From Sphingomonas lacusdianchii (GTDB taxonomy: Bacteria > Pseudomonadota > Alphaproteobacteria > Sphingomonadales > Sphingomonadaceae), in the NCBI RefSeq assembly GCF_022664395.1, contig NZ_JAKRET010000001.1, positions 62,001 through 126,000 on the forward strand: a stretch of DNA of 64,000 nt, written 5' to 3'. Of the stretch, positions 19,601 to 29,358 are shown in pieces. The stretch's first letter is position 1. Every line of letters starts with the position of its first letter. The position numbers and the translations under genes were made by a program. The notes below the pieces were generated by a model, which had not been told where the DNA came from, made no database searches, and worked only from the letters and a program-made list of their open reading frames with translations.

Positions 19601-21792
19601 GCGCACCCGAACGGACTGCCGGGTGGCCAATCCGGTGGATCTTCGTCGCGACGATCCTGACCGGATCGTTCCTGCTGTTCCTCGTCCAGCCGATGGTCGC
19701 CCGCATGGCGCTGCCGCAACTGGGCGGGGCGCCGGCGGTGTGGAACTCGGCGATGCTGGTCTATCAGGCGCTGCTGCTCGGCGGCTATGCCTATGCGCAT
19801 CTGCTCGGCAAGTTGATGCCGAAGGCGCAGGCAGCGGTGCATCTGCTGGTTCTGTTATGCGCGGCGGTGTGGCTGCCGATCGGAGTCAACGCGACGCAGG
19901 TCCCCGCCGGGGTCGAGCCGGCGCTGTGGGCGCCGTGGCTGCTGACGGCATCGATCGGGCCATTGTTCTTCGCGGTGTCGGCACAGGCGCCGCTGCTGCA
20001 ACGCTGGTTCGCGTTCCTGTGTCCGGGGCGGGATCCCTATGCGCTCTATGCCGCGTCGAACGTCGGCAGTTTCGCCGGGCTGATCGCCTATCCACTGCTC
20101 GTCGAGCCGCTGCTGCCGCTCCGTTCGCAAAGCTGGGGGTGGAGCGCGGGCTATGCGCTGCTGACCGTCCTTGTCGTCGGTTGCGGATGGTTGCTGCCGC
20201 ACCGCCGCGAACAGGCTGTGAAGCTTGAGCCGGGCGAGGCACCGGGCAAGCGGCGAGTGTTGCACTGGATCGTGCTGGCGCTGGTTCCGTCGGGCCTGAT
20301 GCTGGCAACCTCGACCTTCCTGACCACCGATATCGTCGCCGTCCCGCTACTGTGGGTGCTGCCGTTGGGACTGTATCTGCTCAGCTTCACCGTCGCCTTT
20401 GCCGATCGGCGCGGGCTGGCGGAGGCGATCACCCGCTATGCGCCGATAACCATTCTGGTGTTCGGCGGGATGATGATCGGTGGGCATCATGACTGGCCGC
20501 TGCTGAGCGCGCTGGCGGCGCTGATGCTGTTGTTCGCCGTATCGGTGGCGCTGCATACGAAAATGTATGCGCTGCGACCGGCGCCGGCGCGGCTGACCGG
20601 ATTTTATCTGGCGATGTCGGTCGGCGGCGCATTGGGTGGGGTGTTCGCCGGACTGGTCGCGCCGGTGCTGTTCGACTGGACCTATGAATATCCGCTGCTG
20701 ATCCTTGCGGCCGGTATCCTCGCGCCGCTGCCGTTCCTGTTGCCGGTAACCGAGCGGCTGTGGCGCGCGGGCGGCGCGCGGCTGGCCATCGCGGCGCTGG
20801 TCGTTGTCAGCAGCTTGATCGTGCTGGGCCTCGCCAATCCGGGCGATGTGCTGGGTGCGGCACCCGAACCGATCGCGTTCCTTGCCATCACCATCGTCGG
20901 CGTCGTCGCGATCGGATCGCGGCTACCCTATGTCTTTGCGCTGGCCGGCGCGCTGTTCCTGTTCGGCGGCTATCGCGCGATCCAGTTGTCGCTGGAGCCG
21001 GGCGCCCGGACGCGCAGCTATTTCGGCGTCTATACCATCACGCGCGGGCAGGGGGTGAACGAGTTGCAGCACGGCACCACGCTGCACGGCATCCAGTTGA
21101 CCGGCAGTCCCGAGCGCGAACGGACTGCGACCACCTACTATGTCCCCAATTCGGGGGTGGGCGAGGCGCTGCGGGCCGCGCCCGCGCTGTATGGCCGCAA
21201 TGCGCGGATCGGCATCGTCGGCCTCGGCACCGGGACGCTCGCCTGTTACGCCAAGCCAGGGCAGCAATGGCGCTTCTACGAGATCGATCCGGTCGTGGTG
21301 CGGATCGCGCGCGATTCGGGTGCATTCACCTTCCTCCGCCGCTGTGCGCCCGACGCGCAGATCATACTGGGCGATGCGCGGCTGAGCATCGCGCAGGCCA
21401 CGGCGGGGAGCCTCGACATGCTGGCGCTCGATGCCTTTTCATCGGACGCGGTGCCGATGCACCTGATGACGCGCGAGGCGTTCGACACCTATGGCCGGGT
21501 GCTAGGGCGGCGGGGGCTGTTGCTGGTGCACGTGTCGAACCGTTATCTCGACCTCGCCCCGGTCGTGGCGCGGACGGCGTCGGGCTGGATGGCGGCGCAA
21601 CTGGCCTATCAACCCGTCGGTGGGGCGGCAGGGGACAGCGGGTCGGTGTGGATCGCGCTGACCCGTGATCCCGAGGTTCTGGGCGAGCTGCTGGCGAGCG
21701 GTGGCTATTGGGAACCGCTGCCGGTGACCGACACCGCGCCCTGGACCGACGATTATGCGTCGATCCTGCCGGTACTTCGCGCGTTGCAATAG
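19597..21792 (+). CDS. Membrane-fused spermidine synthase-like protein
   Basis: 731 residues. The N-terminal two thirds is hydrophobic, with many transmembrane helices (ILTGSFLLFLVQPMVARMALPQLGGAPAVWN is the hallmark start of this fused family). The C-terminal third (about residue 465 on) is a SpeE-like Rossmann domain: IGIVGLGTGTLACYAKPGQ, YEIDPVVVRIAR, ILGDARLSI, LDAFSSDAVPMHLMT. Whether it makes polyamines is doubtful; no SpeD partner is seen. The GTG at 19597 overlaps the GNAT stop and is preferred over TTG 19582. Confidence 0.88.
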
Positions 21793-21809
21793 CGGGGTTC
21801 GAAGCGTCC

Positions 21810-22304
21810 TTAACGCAAATCCCCGCCCAGCGTCGCGATCGTCGCGCGTTGCGCATTGGCCGCATCGGTCGCCTTCGCCAGCGCGGCGTCGAGCGTGGGA
21901 TAGGGCGGGGCACCGGCGGCGGCGCGGTCAATCGCCAAGCGTTCTAGATCGGCGAGCGGCGTGTCGATCGCGGTACGCGCGACGTCGAGTTCGGCCAGCG
22001 CCACCTGCGCATTGAGCCATGGTTCGCTGCCCTCGGCCTTGCCGGCCGCGGCGCGGACCAGCGGGCGCGCACGCGCGACGGCCGCTTCGAACGATCGGGT
22101 CGCGGCGGCAATCGCGCCGGACGCGGCGGCGATTTTGCCATCCAGCGCGGCGTCGGGCGTGGCTACCGGCACCGGCCGCACCGGTTCGGCAAGGCTGATC
22201 TGCTCGATCGGTCGCGGCAGCAGCGACGGATAGTCTCCACGCGGCGCGGCACAGGCCGACAACAGGGCGGCGAACAGGACGGGCGGGAGCAGGGCGGCTT
22301 TCAT
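21810..22304 (-). CDS. Putative lipoprotein, function unknown
   Basis: 164 residues. The N-terminus is a lipoprotein signal with lipobox LLSAC (Cys about 18). The rest is Ala-rich and helical (KIAAASGAIAAATRSFEAAVARARPLVRAAAG...), compatible with a coiled coil; no catalytic motif is seen. ATG 22304 follows GGGGACAG. The gene is convergent with the membrane spermidine synthase-like gene. Possibly an envelope-associated structural protein; no firm family. Confidence 0.7.
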   Translation of the reverse strand: MKAALLPPVLFAALLSACAAPRGDYPSLLPRPIEQISLAEPVRPVPVATPDAALDGKIAAASGAIAAATRSFEAAVARARPLVRAAAGKAEGSEPWLNAQVALAELDVARTAIDTPLADLERLAIDRAAAGAPPYPTLDAALAKATDAANAQRATIATLGGDLR

Positions 22305-22344
22305 CTGTCCCCGATATGCGTCCAAAAAAAATCGCACAACAGGC

Positions 22345-22373
22345 TTGCCAGACCAAAAACCCACGTCTAACAG
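22345..22373 (+). promoter_or_regulatory. Promoter of first tRNA-Arg
   Basis: TTGCCA (22345-22350), a 17-bp spacer and TAACAG (22368-22373), 14 bp before the tRNA. Both hexamers are conserved in the second copy although the spacer differs at two places. Confidence 0.5.
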
Positions 22374-22387
22374 GCTGCCTCCACCGG

Positions 22388-22464
22388 GCACCCGTAGCTC
22401 AGCTGGATAGAGCATCAGACTACGAATCTGAGGGTCGGACGTTCGAATCGTTCCGGGTGCGCCA
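22388..22464 (+). tRNA. tRNA-Arg (ACG), copy 1
   Basis: 77-nt tRNA with encoded CCA: acceptor GCACCCG/CGGGTGC, D-arm AGCTCAGCTGGATAGAGC, anticodon loop CTACGAA (anticodon ACG, normally modified to ICG), T-arm GTTCGAATC. Identical to copy 2. Confidence 0.97.
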
Positions 22465-22467
22465 TGG

Positions 22468-22506
22468 AAAACCCCGCCTGACCAATGGTCCGGCGGGGTT
22501 TTCTTT
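22468..22506 (+). terminator. Rho-independent terminator after tRNA-Arg copy 1
   Basis: The 11-bp stem AAAACCCCGCC/GGCGGGGTTTT with a small inner hairpin is followed by TTCTTTG. The A-tract/T-tract pairing makes it usable on both strands. Confidence 0.9.
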
Positions 22507-22579
22507 GTTGGTCGCACAGAATTGGCGGCTCTATTGGGTCAGCCCGTAGCGAGGCGCCGCGAACATTTGGTGCGGGGGC

Positions 22580-22608
22580 TTGCCAGACCAGAAACCCGCG
22601 TCTAACAG
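22580..22608 (+). promoter_or_regulatory. Promoter of second tRNA-Arg
   Basis: TTGCCA (22580-22585), a 17-bp spacer and TAACAG (22603-22608): the copy of the element before the first tRNA-Arg. Confidence 0.5.
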
Positions 22609-22622
22609 GCTGCCTCCACCGG

Positions 22623-22699
22623 GCACCCGTAGCTCAGCTGGATAGAGCATCAGACTACGAATCTGAGGGTCGGACGTTCGAATCGTTCCGGGTGCGCCA
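22623..22699 (+). tRNA. tRNA-Arg (ACG), copy 2
   Basis: Base-for-base identical to the first tRNA-Arg, including the encoded CCA. It lies next to the polysaccharide-degradation locus that begins at 22.8 kb. Confidence 0.97.
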
Positions 22700-22702
22700 T
22701 AG

Positions 22703-22741
22703 AAAACCCCGCCAGACCAACGGTCCGGCGGGGTTTTCTTT
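22703..22741 (+). terminator. Rho-independent terminator after tRNA-Arg copy 2
   Basis: Same AAAACCCCGCC/GGCGGGGTTTT stem and T-rich tail as after copy 1, with two loop-side differences. It can also stop minus-strand transcription leaving the GH operon, which ends at 22809. Confidence 0.9.
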
Positions 22742-22808
22742 GATGTCGGTACCGAACTCGCCGTTCGAAAACGGGAGCGCCACCACGACGCTCTCGCATC
22801 CAACCACG

Positions 22809-24449
22809 CTATTTCGTCTGCCAGACATAGGGGCCGACGACGGTGCCGACAAAGCCGCCCGCAACCTTCGTGCTGAGGAAGCGGACGTCGACGTCGGCCT
22901 TGAGCGTCCGCTTCGCGCCGCCCGTGACGAAGTCGAACGCCATCGTGCCGCGATCGGCACGGATAGTCAGCGTGACCGGCGCTTTGCCGGCGACCGGCGT
23001 AGAGGCGACCAGTTCCTCGGCCCCCTTGTTCCGGGTGTAAAGCGCGACGGCGCGCTTGCCGTCCAGCCGGGTGACGCCGAAGAACAGATAGTTTTCATCA
23101 TTCTGCATCGCCGCCAGCCCGGCACGGTCACCGTCGCGCTGCGGCGTGAAGGCGACCGTCGTACCCATCGTCGCGATATGGTGCTGCTGCCGGCGACCGA
23201 CAAAGCCCGGTACCCCGTTCAGGTCGCCGATCGGCGCGCCGCCCTCGATCAGCAATTCGCCGCCGGTGATGCGATAGACCGGTGCCTTGGGCGTCCGCAC
23301 GCCGATCCACTGCATGGCGAGGCTGGTTCCGTCGAACTCGTCGACATAGCGGAAATCGCCGCTGGTCGGCAGCTTCGGCGCGGGCTGGCGCGGCAGCTTC
23401 GGGCGGGTGGCGACGAACGGTACGCGCTGTCCGGCGGGCAGGATCGTCGGCCAGCCATCCTTCCACGTCACCGGCAACAGGAACGTCTCGCGCCCGATAT
23501 TGTAATAATCGTCGCCGTACGGGCGCACCGCGAGGAAGGTCGCCCACCAGTCGCCATTCTGCGTCTGGACCAGCTTGGCATGGCCCGCCGCCGATACCGG
23601 ATCGGTGCGGTCGCCGGGCAGGTCGCGCTGGGTCAGGATCGGGTTGCCGCTCCACGGCGTGAACGGCCCGCGCAGGCTCTTCGATCGGAAGGCGACCTGC
23701 GAATGGTTGACGCTTGTCCCGCCCTCGGCAGCGGTTAGATAATACCAGCCGTCCTTCCGAAACATATGCGGCCCCTCGATCCATACCGGCTTCTTGCTGA
23801 TGTCGACGCCGCCATTGATGAGCTGGGTGGATTCTCCGACCATCTTGCCGGCGCGCCAGTCATATTCCTGGACCCAGATGGCGCGGTGGCCGTCATAGCG
23901 CGGCGGCTCGTTCGGGGCGCGGTTGTTGACGATATAGGCCCGGTCGCCCTCCCAATAGATGGACGGGTCGATACCTTCGAACGGCAGCCAGATCGGGTCC
24001 GACCACGGCCCCTTCGGATCCTTGGCGGTGATGACGAAATTGCCTTTGCACGACACGCAGGTGTTGACGATGTAGAAGGTGCCGTCGTGATAGGAGATGT
24101 CGGGCGCGAACACCGCCTCCGACACGCGCCGCCCGGTGAAGTCGAGCTGTTCGGGCCGGCTGATCGCGTTGGCGATCTGGGTCCAGCTGACCAGATCCTT
24201 CGAATGGAAGATCGGCAGCCCCGGATAATGGGCGAAGGACGACAGCACGAGATAATAGTCGTCGCCGACGCGGGTGACCGACGGGTCGGGATAATAGCCC
24301 GACAGGATCGGGTTGCGATACTGGTCGGGGCCGGGCGTTGCGCGTTCGACGCTGCGGCCCTCATAGGTGAAGCGGCTGAACCGCGCCGGTTCGGCCAGCG
24401 CGGTGGTGCTGGCGGCAAATGCCAGTCCGGTCATCAAAGTGCGGAGCAT
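22809..24449 (-). CDS. Glycoside hydrolase family 43 (beta-xylosidase/arabinofuranosidase)
   Basis: Exported hydrolase of 546 residues with a signal peptide (MLRTLMTGLAFAASTTALAE). The five-bladed GH43 propeller has the expected three acids: Asp in GYYPDPSVTRVGDDYYLV, Asp in FEGIDPSIYWEGD and Glu in VWIEGPHMFRKDGWYYL. From about residue 345 on there is a C-terminal beta-sandwich of the xylosidase type (YRITGGELLIEGG, NYLFFGVTRL). Likely substrates are xylo-oligosaccharides or arabinosyl side chains; the exact specificity cannot be read. AGGAA precedes ATG 24449. Last gene of the four-gene GH operon. Confidence 0.9.
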   Translation of the reverse strand: MLRTLMTGLAFAASTTALAEPARFSRFTYEGRSVERATPGPDQYRNPILSGYYPDPSVTRVGDDYYLVLSSFAHYPGLPIFHSKDLVSWTQIANAISRPEQLDFTGRRVSEAVFAPDISYHDGTFYIVNTCVSCKGNFVITAKDPKGPWSDPIWLPFEGIDPSIYWEGDRAYIVNNRAPNEPPRYDGHRAIWVQEYDWRAGKMVGESTQLINGGVDISKKPVWIEGPHMFRKDGWYYLTAAEGGTSVNHSQVAFRSKSLRGPFTPWSGNPILTQRDLPGDRTDPVSAAGHAKLVQTQNGDWWATFLAVRPYGDDYYNIGRETFLLPVTWKDGWPTILPAGQRVPFVATRPKLPRQPAPKLPTSGDFRYVDEFDGTSLAMQWIGVRTPKAPVYRITGGELLIEGGAPIGDLNGVPGFVGRRQQHHIATMGTTVAFTPQRDGDRAGLAAMQNDENYLFFGVTRLDGKRAVALYTRNKGAEELVASTPVAGKAPVTLTIRADRGTMAFDFVTGGAKRTLKADVDVRFLSTKVAGGFVGTVVGPYVWQTK

Positions 24450-24477
24450 CGGTCGTTCCTGTCGGAGAGGGATGGGG

Positions 24478-25821
24478 TCAGGCGTCGAGACGGTAGAGGG
24501 CGGCACCGTGCGGCGGCAGATCGGCCTCGACCCGGGTCGCGGCGGTCCCGAGATCGCGGCGTGCCCACAGGTCGCGGACGCGCACCGGGCTGTTCACGTT
24601 CAACCAGCGCAGATCGACCCCGGGTTTCAGTGGCTTGTCGCTGGGATTGAACAGCGCGAGGTAGGTGCCACTATTCGCTGCCCTTGCGGTCCAGGCGCGC
24701 ATCCCGTCCTGCACATGCAGCGGCCGGTTGGCGGTGCTCGCCTGGTTGACGGCGATGACTTCCGGGTTGGTCAGCAGCGCGAGCGTCGCCGCGTCGAGAT
24801 GGCGCAGGTCGCCGCCCATGATGAGCGGCGATCGTGCGATCGACCACAGGGTCATCAACGTGCGCTGTTCGGCCGGGGTAAATTTGGTGTCGCGTTGACC
24901 CAGCGCCAGTCGGCCGAGCGGCAACATGTCGGCATCGGGCCAGCCGCCGGGGCCGGCGAAGCGCTGCCAATTCTCCAGCCGGACGAACTGCGCGTCGAGC
25001 ATCCGCCATTCGTCCCAGAAATCGTCGCTGATCCGCCACATCTGCGCATGCGCCCGCACATGGTCGCCGCTGGCGACCGGCGTTTCGCCGGGCGAGAGGC
25101 TGAGCAGGATCGGGCGGCCCGAGCGCTTGATCGCCGCGCTCGCTGCCTCGATCTCGGGCGCATGCGAGTCATATGGGCGGCTCATATCGTCCATCTTGAC
25201 CAGATCGACGCCCCAATCGGCATATTGGGCGAACACGCTGTCATAATAGGCCTGCGCACCGGGGCGGCGCATGTCGACACCGTACATGTCGCCGTTCCAC
25301 GAACAGATGCTCGACGTGTCGGCAATGTCCTGCGCGCGGTAGCGGGTGCCGAGGATCGGCAGGTTGCGACGCACCGCCTCACGAGGAATACCGCGCATAA
25401 GGTGGATGCCGAACTGCAAGCCCATCGCGTGAACCTGATCGGCGATAGCGCGAAATCCACGACCCTTCGCGGCGGAGGGGAAGCGTTTCGGATCGGGCTG
25501 CAACCGGCCATAACCGTCGAGCACCGGCACCGCATCGGCGCGATATTCGTAGCCGGTCGCTCCGGGCTCATACCATTGAATGTCGATGGTGAAGATTGAA
25601 TAGCCGGCGGGCAGCAGCTTGTCGCGCATGATCCGCGCGGTTTCCAGCGCCTGTGCTTCGGTGATCGTCGTGGCGAAGCTGTTCCAGCTGTTCCAGCCCA
25701 TCGGCGGCGTCTGGGCGAGCCTCGCCTTGGTCCGGGGCGCCGCCCGTGCCGCGCCGGCGACGACCGGAAGCGCGCCTGCCGCGCCGATCAGTCCGCGCCG
25801 TGTGATCCCGTCCGTCGTCAT
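24478..25821 (-). CDS. Glycoside hydrolase family 27 (alpha-galactosidase-like), Tat-exported
   Basis: 447 residues. A twin-arginine signal (ITRRGLIGAAGALPVVAGAARA) leads into a GH27 barrel: TPPMGWNSWNSFATTITE, the probable nucleophile Asp in WGVDLVKMDDMSRP, and the probable acid/base Asp in WRISDDFWDEW, followed by RSPLIMGGDLRHLD and a C-terminal antiparallel beta domain. It is a divergent relative of the neighbouring GH27, with KMDD in place of KVDGC. It removes alpha-galactosyl or beta-L-arabinopyranosyl residues from plant polysaccharide (family inference). Third gene of the operon. Confidence 0.9.
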   Translation of the reverse strand: MTTDGITRRGLIGAAGALPVVAGAARAAPRTKARLAQTPPMGWNSWNSFATTITEAQALETARIMRDKLLPAGYSIFTIDIQWYEPGATGYEYRADAVPVLDGYGRLQPDPKRFPSAAKGRGFRAIADQVHAMGLQFGIHLMRGIPREAVRRNLPILGTRYRAQDIADTSSICSWNGDMYGVDMRRPGAQAYYDSVFAQYADWGVDLVKMDDMSRPYDSHAPEIEAASAAIKRSGRPILLSLSPGETPVASGDHVRAHAQMWRISDDFWDEWRMLDAQFVRLENWQRFAGPGGWPDADMLPLGRLALGQRDTKFTPAEQRTLMTLWSIARSPLIMGGDLRHLDAATLALLTNPEVIAVNQASTANRPLHVQDGMRAWTARAANSGTYLALFNPSDKPLKPGVDLRWLNVNSPVRVRDLWARRDLGTAATRVEADLPPHGAALYRLDA

Positions 25822-25836
25822 GCCCCGTTCCCTTGC

Positions 25837-27723
25837 TTATCTGTCGTGTAGCGCGGCGTCGCCCCACACCACAGGATCGTTGAACCGCCCGCCGCGCTCG
25901 CCTTCGGCAACGAGTTCGATCAGCTTCACGCCGCCTACCTCAGCGGCGATCGGTGCGGCGGCCTCGCCGAAGCGCAGCGGCTTCGATGACGCGAGCAGCT
26001 TGCCATCGCCATAGACGCGGAAGGTCACCGGGTAGCGGCGATCGCGTGCGCTGTCGTCGACGCCGACCGTCGCAGTGAAGCGCCGCGCCGTCGTGTTGCG
26101 GACCTCGATCCGGGAATTGGCGAGGACCCCGATCGCGGTGTGGAAGCGGCGCCCGGCGACGCCCGCCGTCTCGCCATAGGGGGTGCTGTCGACCTGTGCG
26201 CCGCCCCAGCCGCCATAGCGCGGCCGCTCGCCATCGCCCCGCGAACTGCGCCACGGCAGCATGCCGCGGTGGATCAATGGCTCGACCTCGGGCACGACGA
26301 CGCCATCGACCGCCGGGTTCACGCGACCGGGCATCTCGGAGAGATAGCGGCCATCGGCCAGCCGCCGCTTGCCACGCGCGATGTAGACCAGTGTCTCGTG
26401 CGCCGCCAGTTGCAGCTTGCGTTCGTCGCGGAAGCGCATGCTGGCACCGCTCCACAGGTCGGTCAGGTCGATATCGGCATCGTCCAGCAGCTTCAAATGA
26501 TCGGCGGTCAACACTGCCTCGACCGGCTGGTTCAGCCGGTTGAGGATCGCCACCGCCTTGTCGCCATCCGCCAGCGTCTTGACGAAAATCTGCACGTCAT
26601 CACTGTCATGCGCCAGCACCGCCTGATTGCCGGCGGCATCCTGATTGAGCGCGATCACCCGTTCGTTACCAAGGATCGCGAGCAGTTCTGGGGTCGCCTT
26701 GCGCAGGTCGTAGCCGATCAGCAACGGCGCGTTGACCATCGCCCACAGGGTGAAGTGCGATCGCGCTTCGGTCAGGTGGTTGGCGTCGAATTCGCCCGTG
26801 CCGACGAACAGCATGTCGGGATCGTTCCACGACCCCGGATGGGCATAGAGCGGACGCCGCGCGGTGCTGTCTAGATTATGGAGCATCCGGCTCCAACTCG
26901 CTGAAATATCTTCGCTGGTCCGCGAGGTGCCCCCGACATTGCGACCCCATGACCGGATATCGGCCGCACCCCACAGGCACAGCGACAGGATGTAATCGCC
27001 ATCGGGATTGTACTGCCGCAGTGCGCTCGCGACGTCCTCGTACAGCTTGCGGGTTGCGGGAATATCGGTGCGGCCGAGCGAGTCGACATCGACCAGCGGC
27101 TGGAACAGCCGGTGCCGCCCGGCGCGCACCGCGGCGCTGTCGGGGCCGAGCCCGCGAATGCCACAGCCATCGACCTTGATATAGTCGAAGCCCCATTCGG
27201 CGAAATAGGTCCTGATATCGCCATCGACATGACCGTAAAGGCCAATTTCCTTTTCCAATACCGACCCTTGCGGCTGGTTCGGCATGTTCGACGTGAACAC
27301 CTGCCCACAGGAGTTGCGGCCGATATCCGAGTAGATACCGGCCTTCACCCCCATGGCGTGCAGCCGGTCGGTCAGCGGGCGGAAACTGGTATTGCCGTCG
27401 GCGGTGCGCGCCGACGGGAAATTATCGGTGCGGATCAGCACCCGCCCGTCGGCCTGACGTCGTTGCAACCACCAGCCGTCATCGATGTTGACGTAGCGAT
27501 AGCCTTTTCTGGCAAGGCCGGTATCGATGATGATCCTTGCCGATGCGAGCAGCTTTTCCTCATCGATATCGGTTTGGAAGGCGTTCCAGCTGTTCCAACC
27601 CATCGGCGGCAATTGCGCGCGCCCTTCGACATTCGCGCTCCAGCGGCCGGTCGGGCGAAGGTCCTGCGCGGCGGCGGCGAGCGGCAGCAGCACCGTCATC
27701 CCAGCGAGCAGCCAGCGCTTCAC
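25837..27723 (-). CDS. Glycoside hydrolase family 27 with C-terminal NPCBM domain
   Basis: 628 residues with a Sec signal peptide (LLAGMTVLLPLAAAAQ). The GH27 barrel shows LPPMGWNSWNAFQTDIDE, YRYVNIDDGWW, the nucleophile Asp in GFDYIKVDGCG and the acid/base Asp in SRTSEDISASW, then NAPLLIGYDLRK. From about residue 465 a NPCBM-type carbohydrate-binding domain follows (FHTAIGVLANSRIEVRN, VTFRVYGDGKLLASS, VKLIELVAEG). Predicted secreted alpha-galactosidase or beta-L-arabinopyranosidase. The start overlaps the stop of the upstream GH43 (ATGA). Confidence 0.92.
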   Translation of the reverse strand: MKRWLLAGMTVLLPLAAAAQDLRPTGRWSANVEGRAQLPPMGWNSWNAFQTDIDEEKLLASARIIIDTGLARKGYRYVNIDDGWWLQRRQADGRVLIRTDNFPSARTADGNTSFRPLTDRLHAMGVKAGIYSDIGRNSCGQVFTSNMPNQPQGSVLEKEIGLYGHVDGDIRTYFAEWGFDYIKVDGCGIRGLGPDSAAVRAGRHRLFQPLVDVDSLGRTDIPATRKLYEDVASALRQYNPDGDYILSLCLWGAADIRSWGRNVGGTSRTSEDISASWSRMLHNLDSTARRPLYAHPGSWNDPDMLFVGTGEFDANHLTEARSHFTLWAMVNAPLLIGYDLRKATPELLAILGNERVIALNQDAAGNQAVLAHDSDDVQIFVKTLADGDKAVAILNRLNQPVEAVLTADHLKLLDDADIDLTDLWSGASMRFRDERKLQLAAHETLVYIARGKRRLADGRYLSEMPGRVNPAVDGVVVPEVEPLIHRGMLPWRSSRGDGERPRYGGWGGAQVDSTPYGETAGVAGRRFHTAIGVLANSRIEVRNTTARRFTATVGVDDSARDRRYPVTFRVYGDGKLLASSKPLRFGEAAAPIAAEVGGVKLIELVAEGERGGRFNDPVVWGDAALHDR

Positions 27724-29279
27724 TTCGCGGCCTTCAGCGTGAAGCTGTCGACGTCGAGGAAACCGGCACCCGGAGCCGGATTATAGCAAAAGATCGCCAT
27801 CTGCTCGCCCTGGAAGGTGCCGGTCCGCCATGCGAAGGCGAGCGGGAAATCGCCACCGATCGGCTGCCAGCGTTTGCCGTCGACGCTGTAGGACAGGCTG
27901 CCTCGGTCGGCCTTGAAGTCGAGGTCCATCGCCATCCACAGATTGCGTCCGGCAACCGGTTGCGCCGCAACGCGCTGGTCGATTTTCGGGCCGGTATCGG
28001 TGCTCTCGATCAGGTCCATCGCCAGCGACGCCGCGCCCGTGGCATCGCGGGTCACCGCCAGCGTCGCGCTATACTGCCCGAAGGTGCCGAAGCCGCAGCG
28101 GTCGCCGCTGCGAATATTGGTGATGTCCAGCTTCACCTCCGCCCGGCTGCGCGGCCCCTGCGCCTTTTGCACCAGCGTATTGCGCGCGGTCCAGAAACCG
28201 TCGGCTTTGGTCGGGCGCAGGCGCAGGAAACCGGGGCGCTGCGTCAACGACCAGCGATCGTCGACAGGGTTGTGGTTCCATTGCCACTGCAGGCCGAGCT
28301 TCGATCCCGAAAAGGCGTCGGAGGTCGCAGGCTCGGTAAAGGGGAAGCCCTTGATCGGTTTGGCTGCGCGGTCGGGCACGCGGTCGGGCGCATCGGGCGT
28401 GCCCCAGACCGGCCAGTCGTCACGCCAGAAAACGGGGCTGAGGTTCGTCATCCGGCCGATCGAGCCGGAATCGATCATCACGAATCCGACCCAGTCGCCG
28501 TCGGGCGTGTCGACCAATGCGCCCTGATGTCCGCCGCTCTTGTCGTCGATCTGCGGCCGGGTTTCCCACGGCCCGTACAGGCTCTTCGCCCGCGATACCG
28601 TCAGGCCCAGCCGGCGCGGGATCGCATTGAACATATAATAATAGTTGCCGCGGCGGATGATCTTCGATCCTTCGGCCCCGGCATTGTAATGGATCTTGCG
28701 GTCGTCGACGACTTTCCGGAAATCGCGGTCGAGCTTGAGCAGCCGGGTCGTGCCGTCCGATCCGATTGACGTCGCGATATAGCCGGTGCCGTCAGGTTCG
28801 ATGAACAGCCCGGGATCGAACGCCGCCCGGTCGAGCTCGTTCATGGTCCACACGCCGCGCGGGTCGCGGGTGCGATAGATACGCGTATTCTGCCCGACCG
28901 GGGTAACGACGATGTAGAAGGTCCCGGCGTGGTGGCGCAGGCTGGCCGCGAACAAGCCGCGACGATAGGCGTCCTTGCCTCCGGTGAGATTATATTCCGG
29001 TCGATCGTCCAGCCGGGGCACGACATGGCTGATGATCTGCCAGTTGAGCAAATCCTTCGAATGGAGCAGCGTCAGGCCAGGCGCATTGGCGAACGTCGTA
29101 GTGACGAAATAATAATCGCTGCCGACGCGGATGATGTCGGGATCGGGATAATCGGCGTAGAGGATCGGGTTGCGATAGCTGCCATCGCCCTGATCGGCGC
29201 GCCACACCTGTGCCGACGCGCTGCCGGCCAACGCGGCCATGGCGAAGAACAACCCCGTCCGGATCGATTTGGTAGCCAA
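27720..29279 (-). CDS. Glycoside hydrolase family 43, first gene of the GH operon
   Basis: 519 residues with a signal peptide (TGLFFAMAALAGSASAQ). GH43 acids: Asp in YADYPDPDIIRVGSDYYFV, Asp in AAFDPGLFIEPDGTGYIA, Glu in YNAGAEGSKIIRRGNYYYM. A C-terminal beta-sandwich (about 325-519) resembles that of xylosidases. The start codon is TTG at 29279, supported by GGGAGAG five bases upstream; no ATG upstream of the signal peptide fits. It leads the operon to 22809 and lies 80 bp from a LacI-type operator-like site. Confidence 0.9.
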   Translation of the reverse strand: MATKSIRTGLFFAMAALAGSASAQVWRADQGDGSYRNPILYADYPDPDIIRVGSDYYFVTTTFANAPGLTLLHSKDLLNWQIISHVVPRLDDRPEYNLTGGKDAYRRGLFAASLRHHAGTFYIVVTPVGQNTRIYRTRDPRGVWTMNELDRAAFDPGLFIEPDGTGYIATSIGSDGTTRLLKLDRDFRKVVDDRKIHYNAGAEGSKIIRRGNYYYMFNAIPRRLGLTVSRAKSLYGPWETRPQIDDKSGGHQGALVDTPDGDWVGFVMIDSGSIGRMTNLSPVFWRDDWPVWGTPDAPDRVPDRAAKPIKGFPFTEPATSDAFSGSKLGLQWQWNHNPVDDRWSLTQRPGFLRLRPTKADGFWTARNTLVQKAQGPRSRAEVKLDITNIRSGDRCGFGTFGQYSATLAVTRDATGAASLAMDLIESTDTGPKIDQRVAAQPVAGRNLWMAMDLDFKADRGSLSYSVDGKRWQPIGGDFPLAFAWRTGTFQGEQMAIFCYNPAPGAGFLDVDSFTLKAAK

Positions 29280-29358
29280 AATCGCTCTCCCATTCCGGCG
29301 ACTTGCGGCCGTTTATTGTCTGGGTATTCGTCCGGCGTCGATGCGTCAACGCTGTTCG

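Larger units (their letters stand above)
22342..22742 (+). repeat. Tandem duplication of a complete tRNA-Arg unit
   Basis: Two blocks of about 166 bp, 22342-22507 and 22577-22742, start exactly 235 bp apart. Each holds the promoter-like element, leader, tRNA-Arg and terminator. The tRNA parts are identical; I count about five differences in the flanks, two in the promoter spacer and three around the terminator. Confidence 0.9.
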
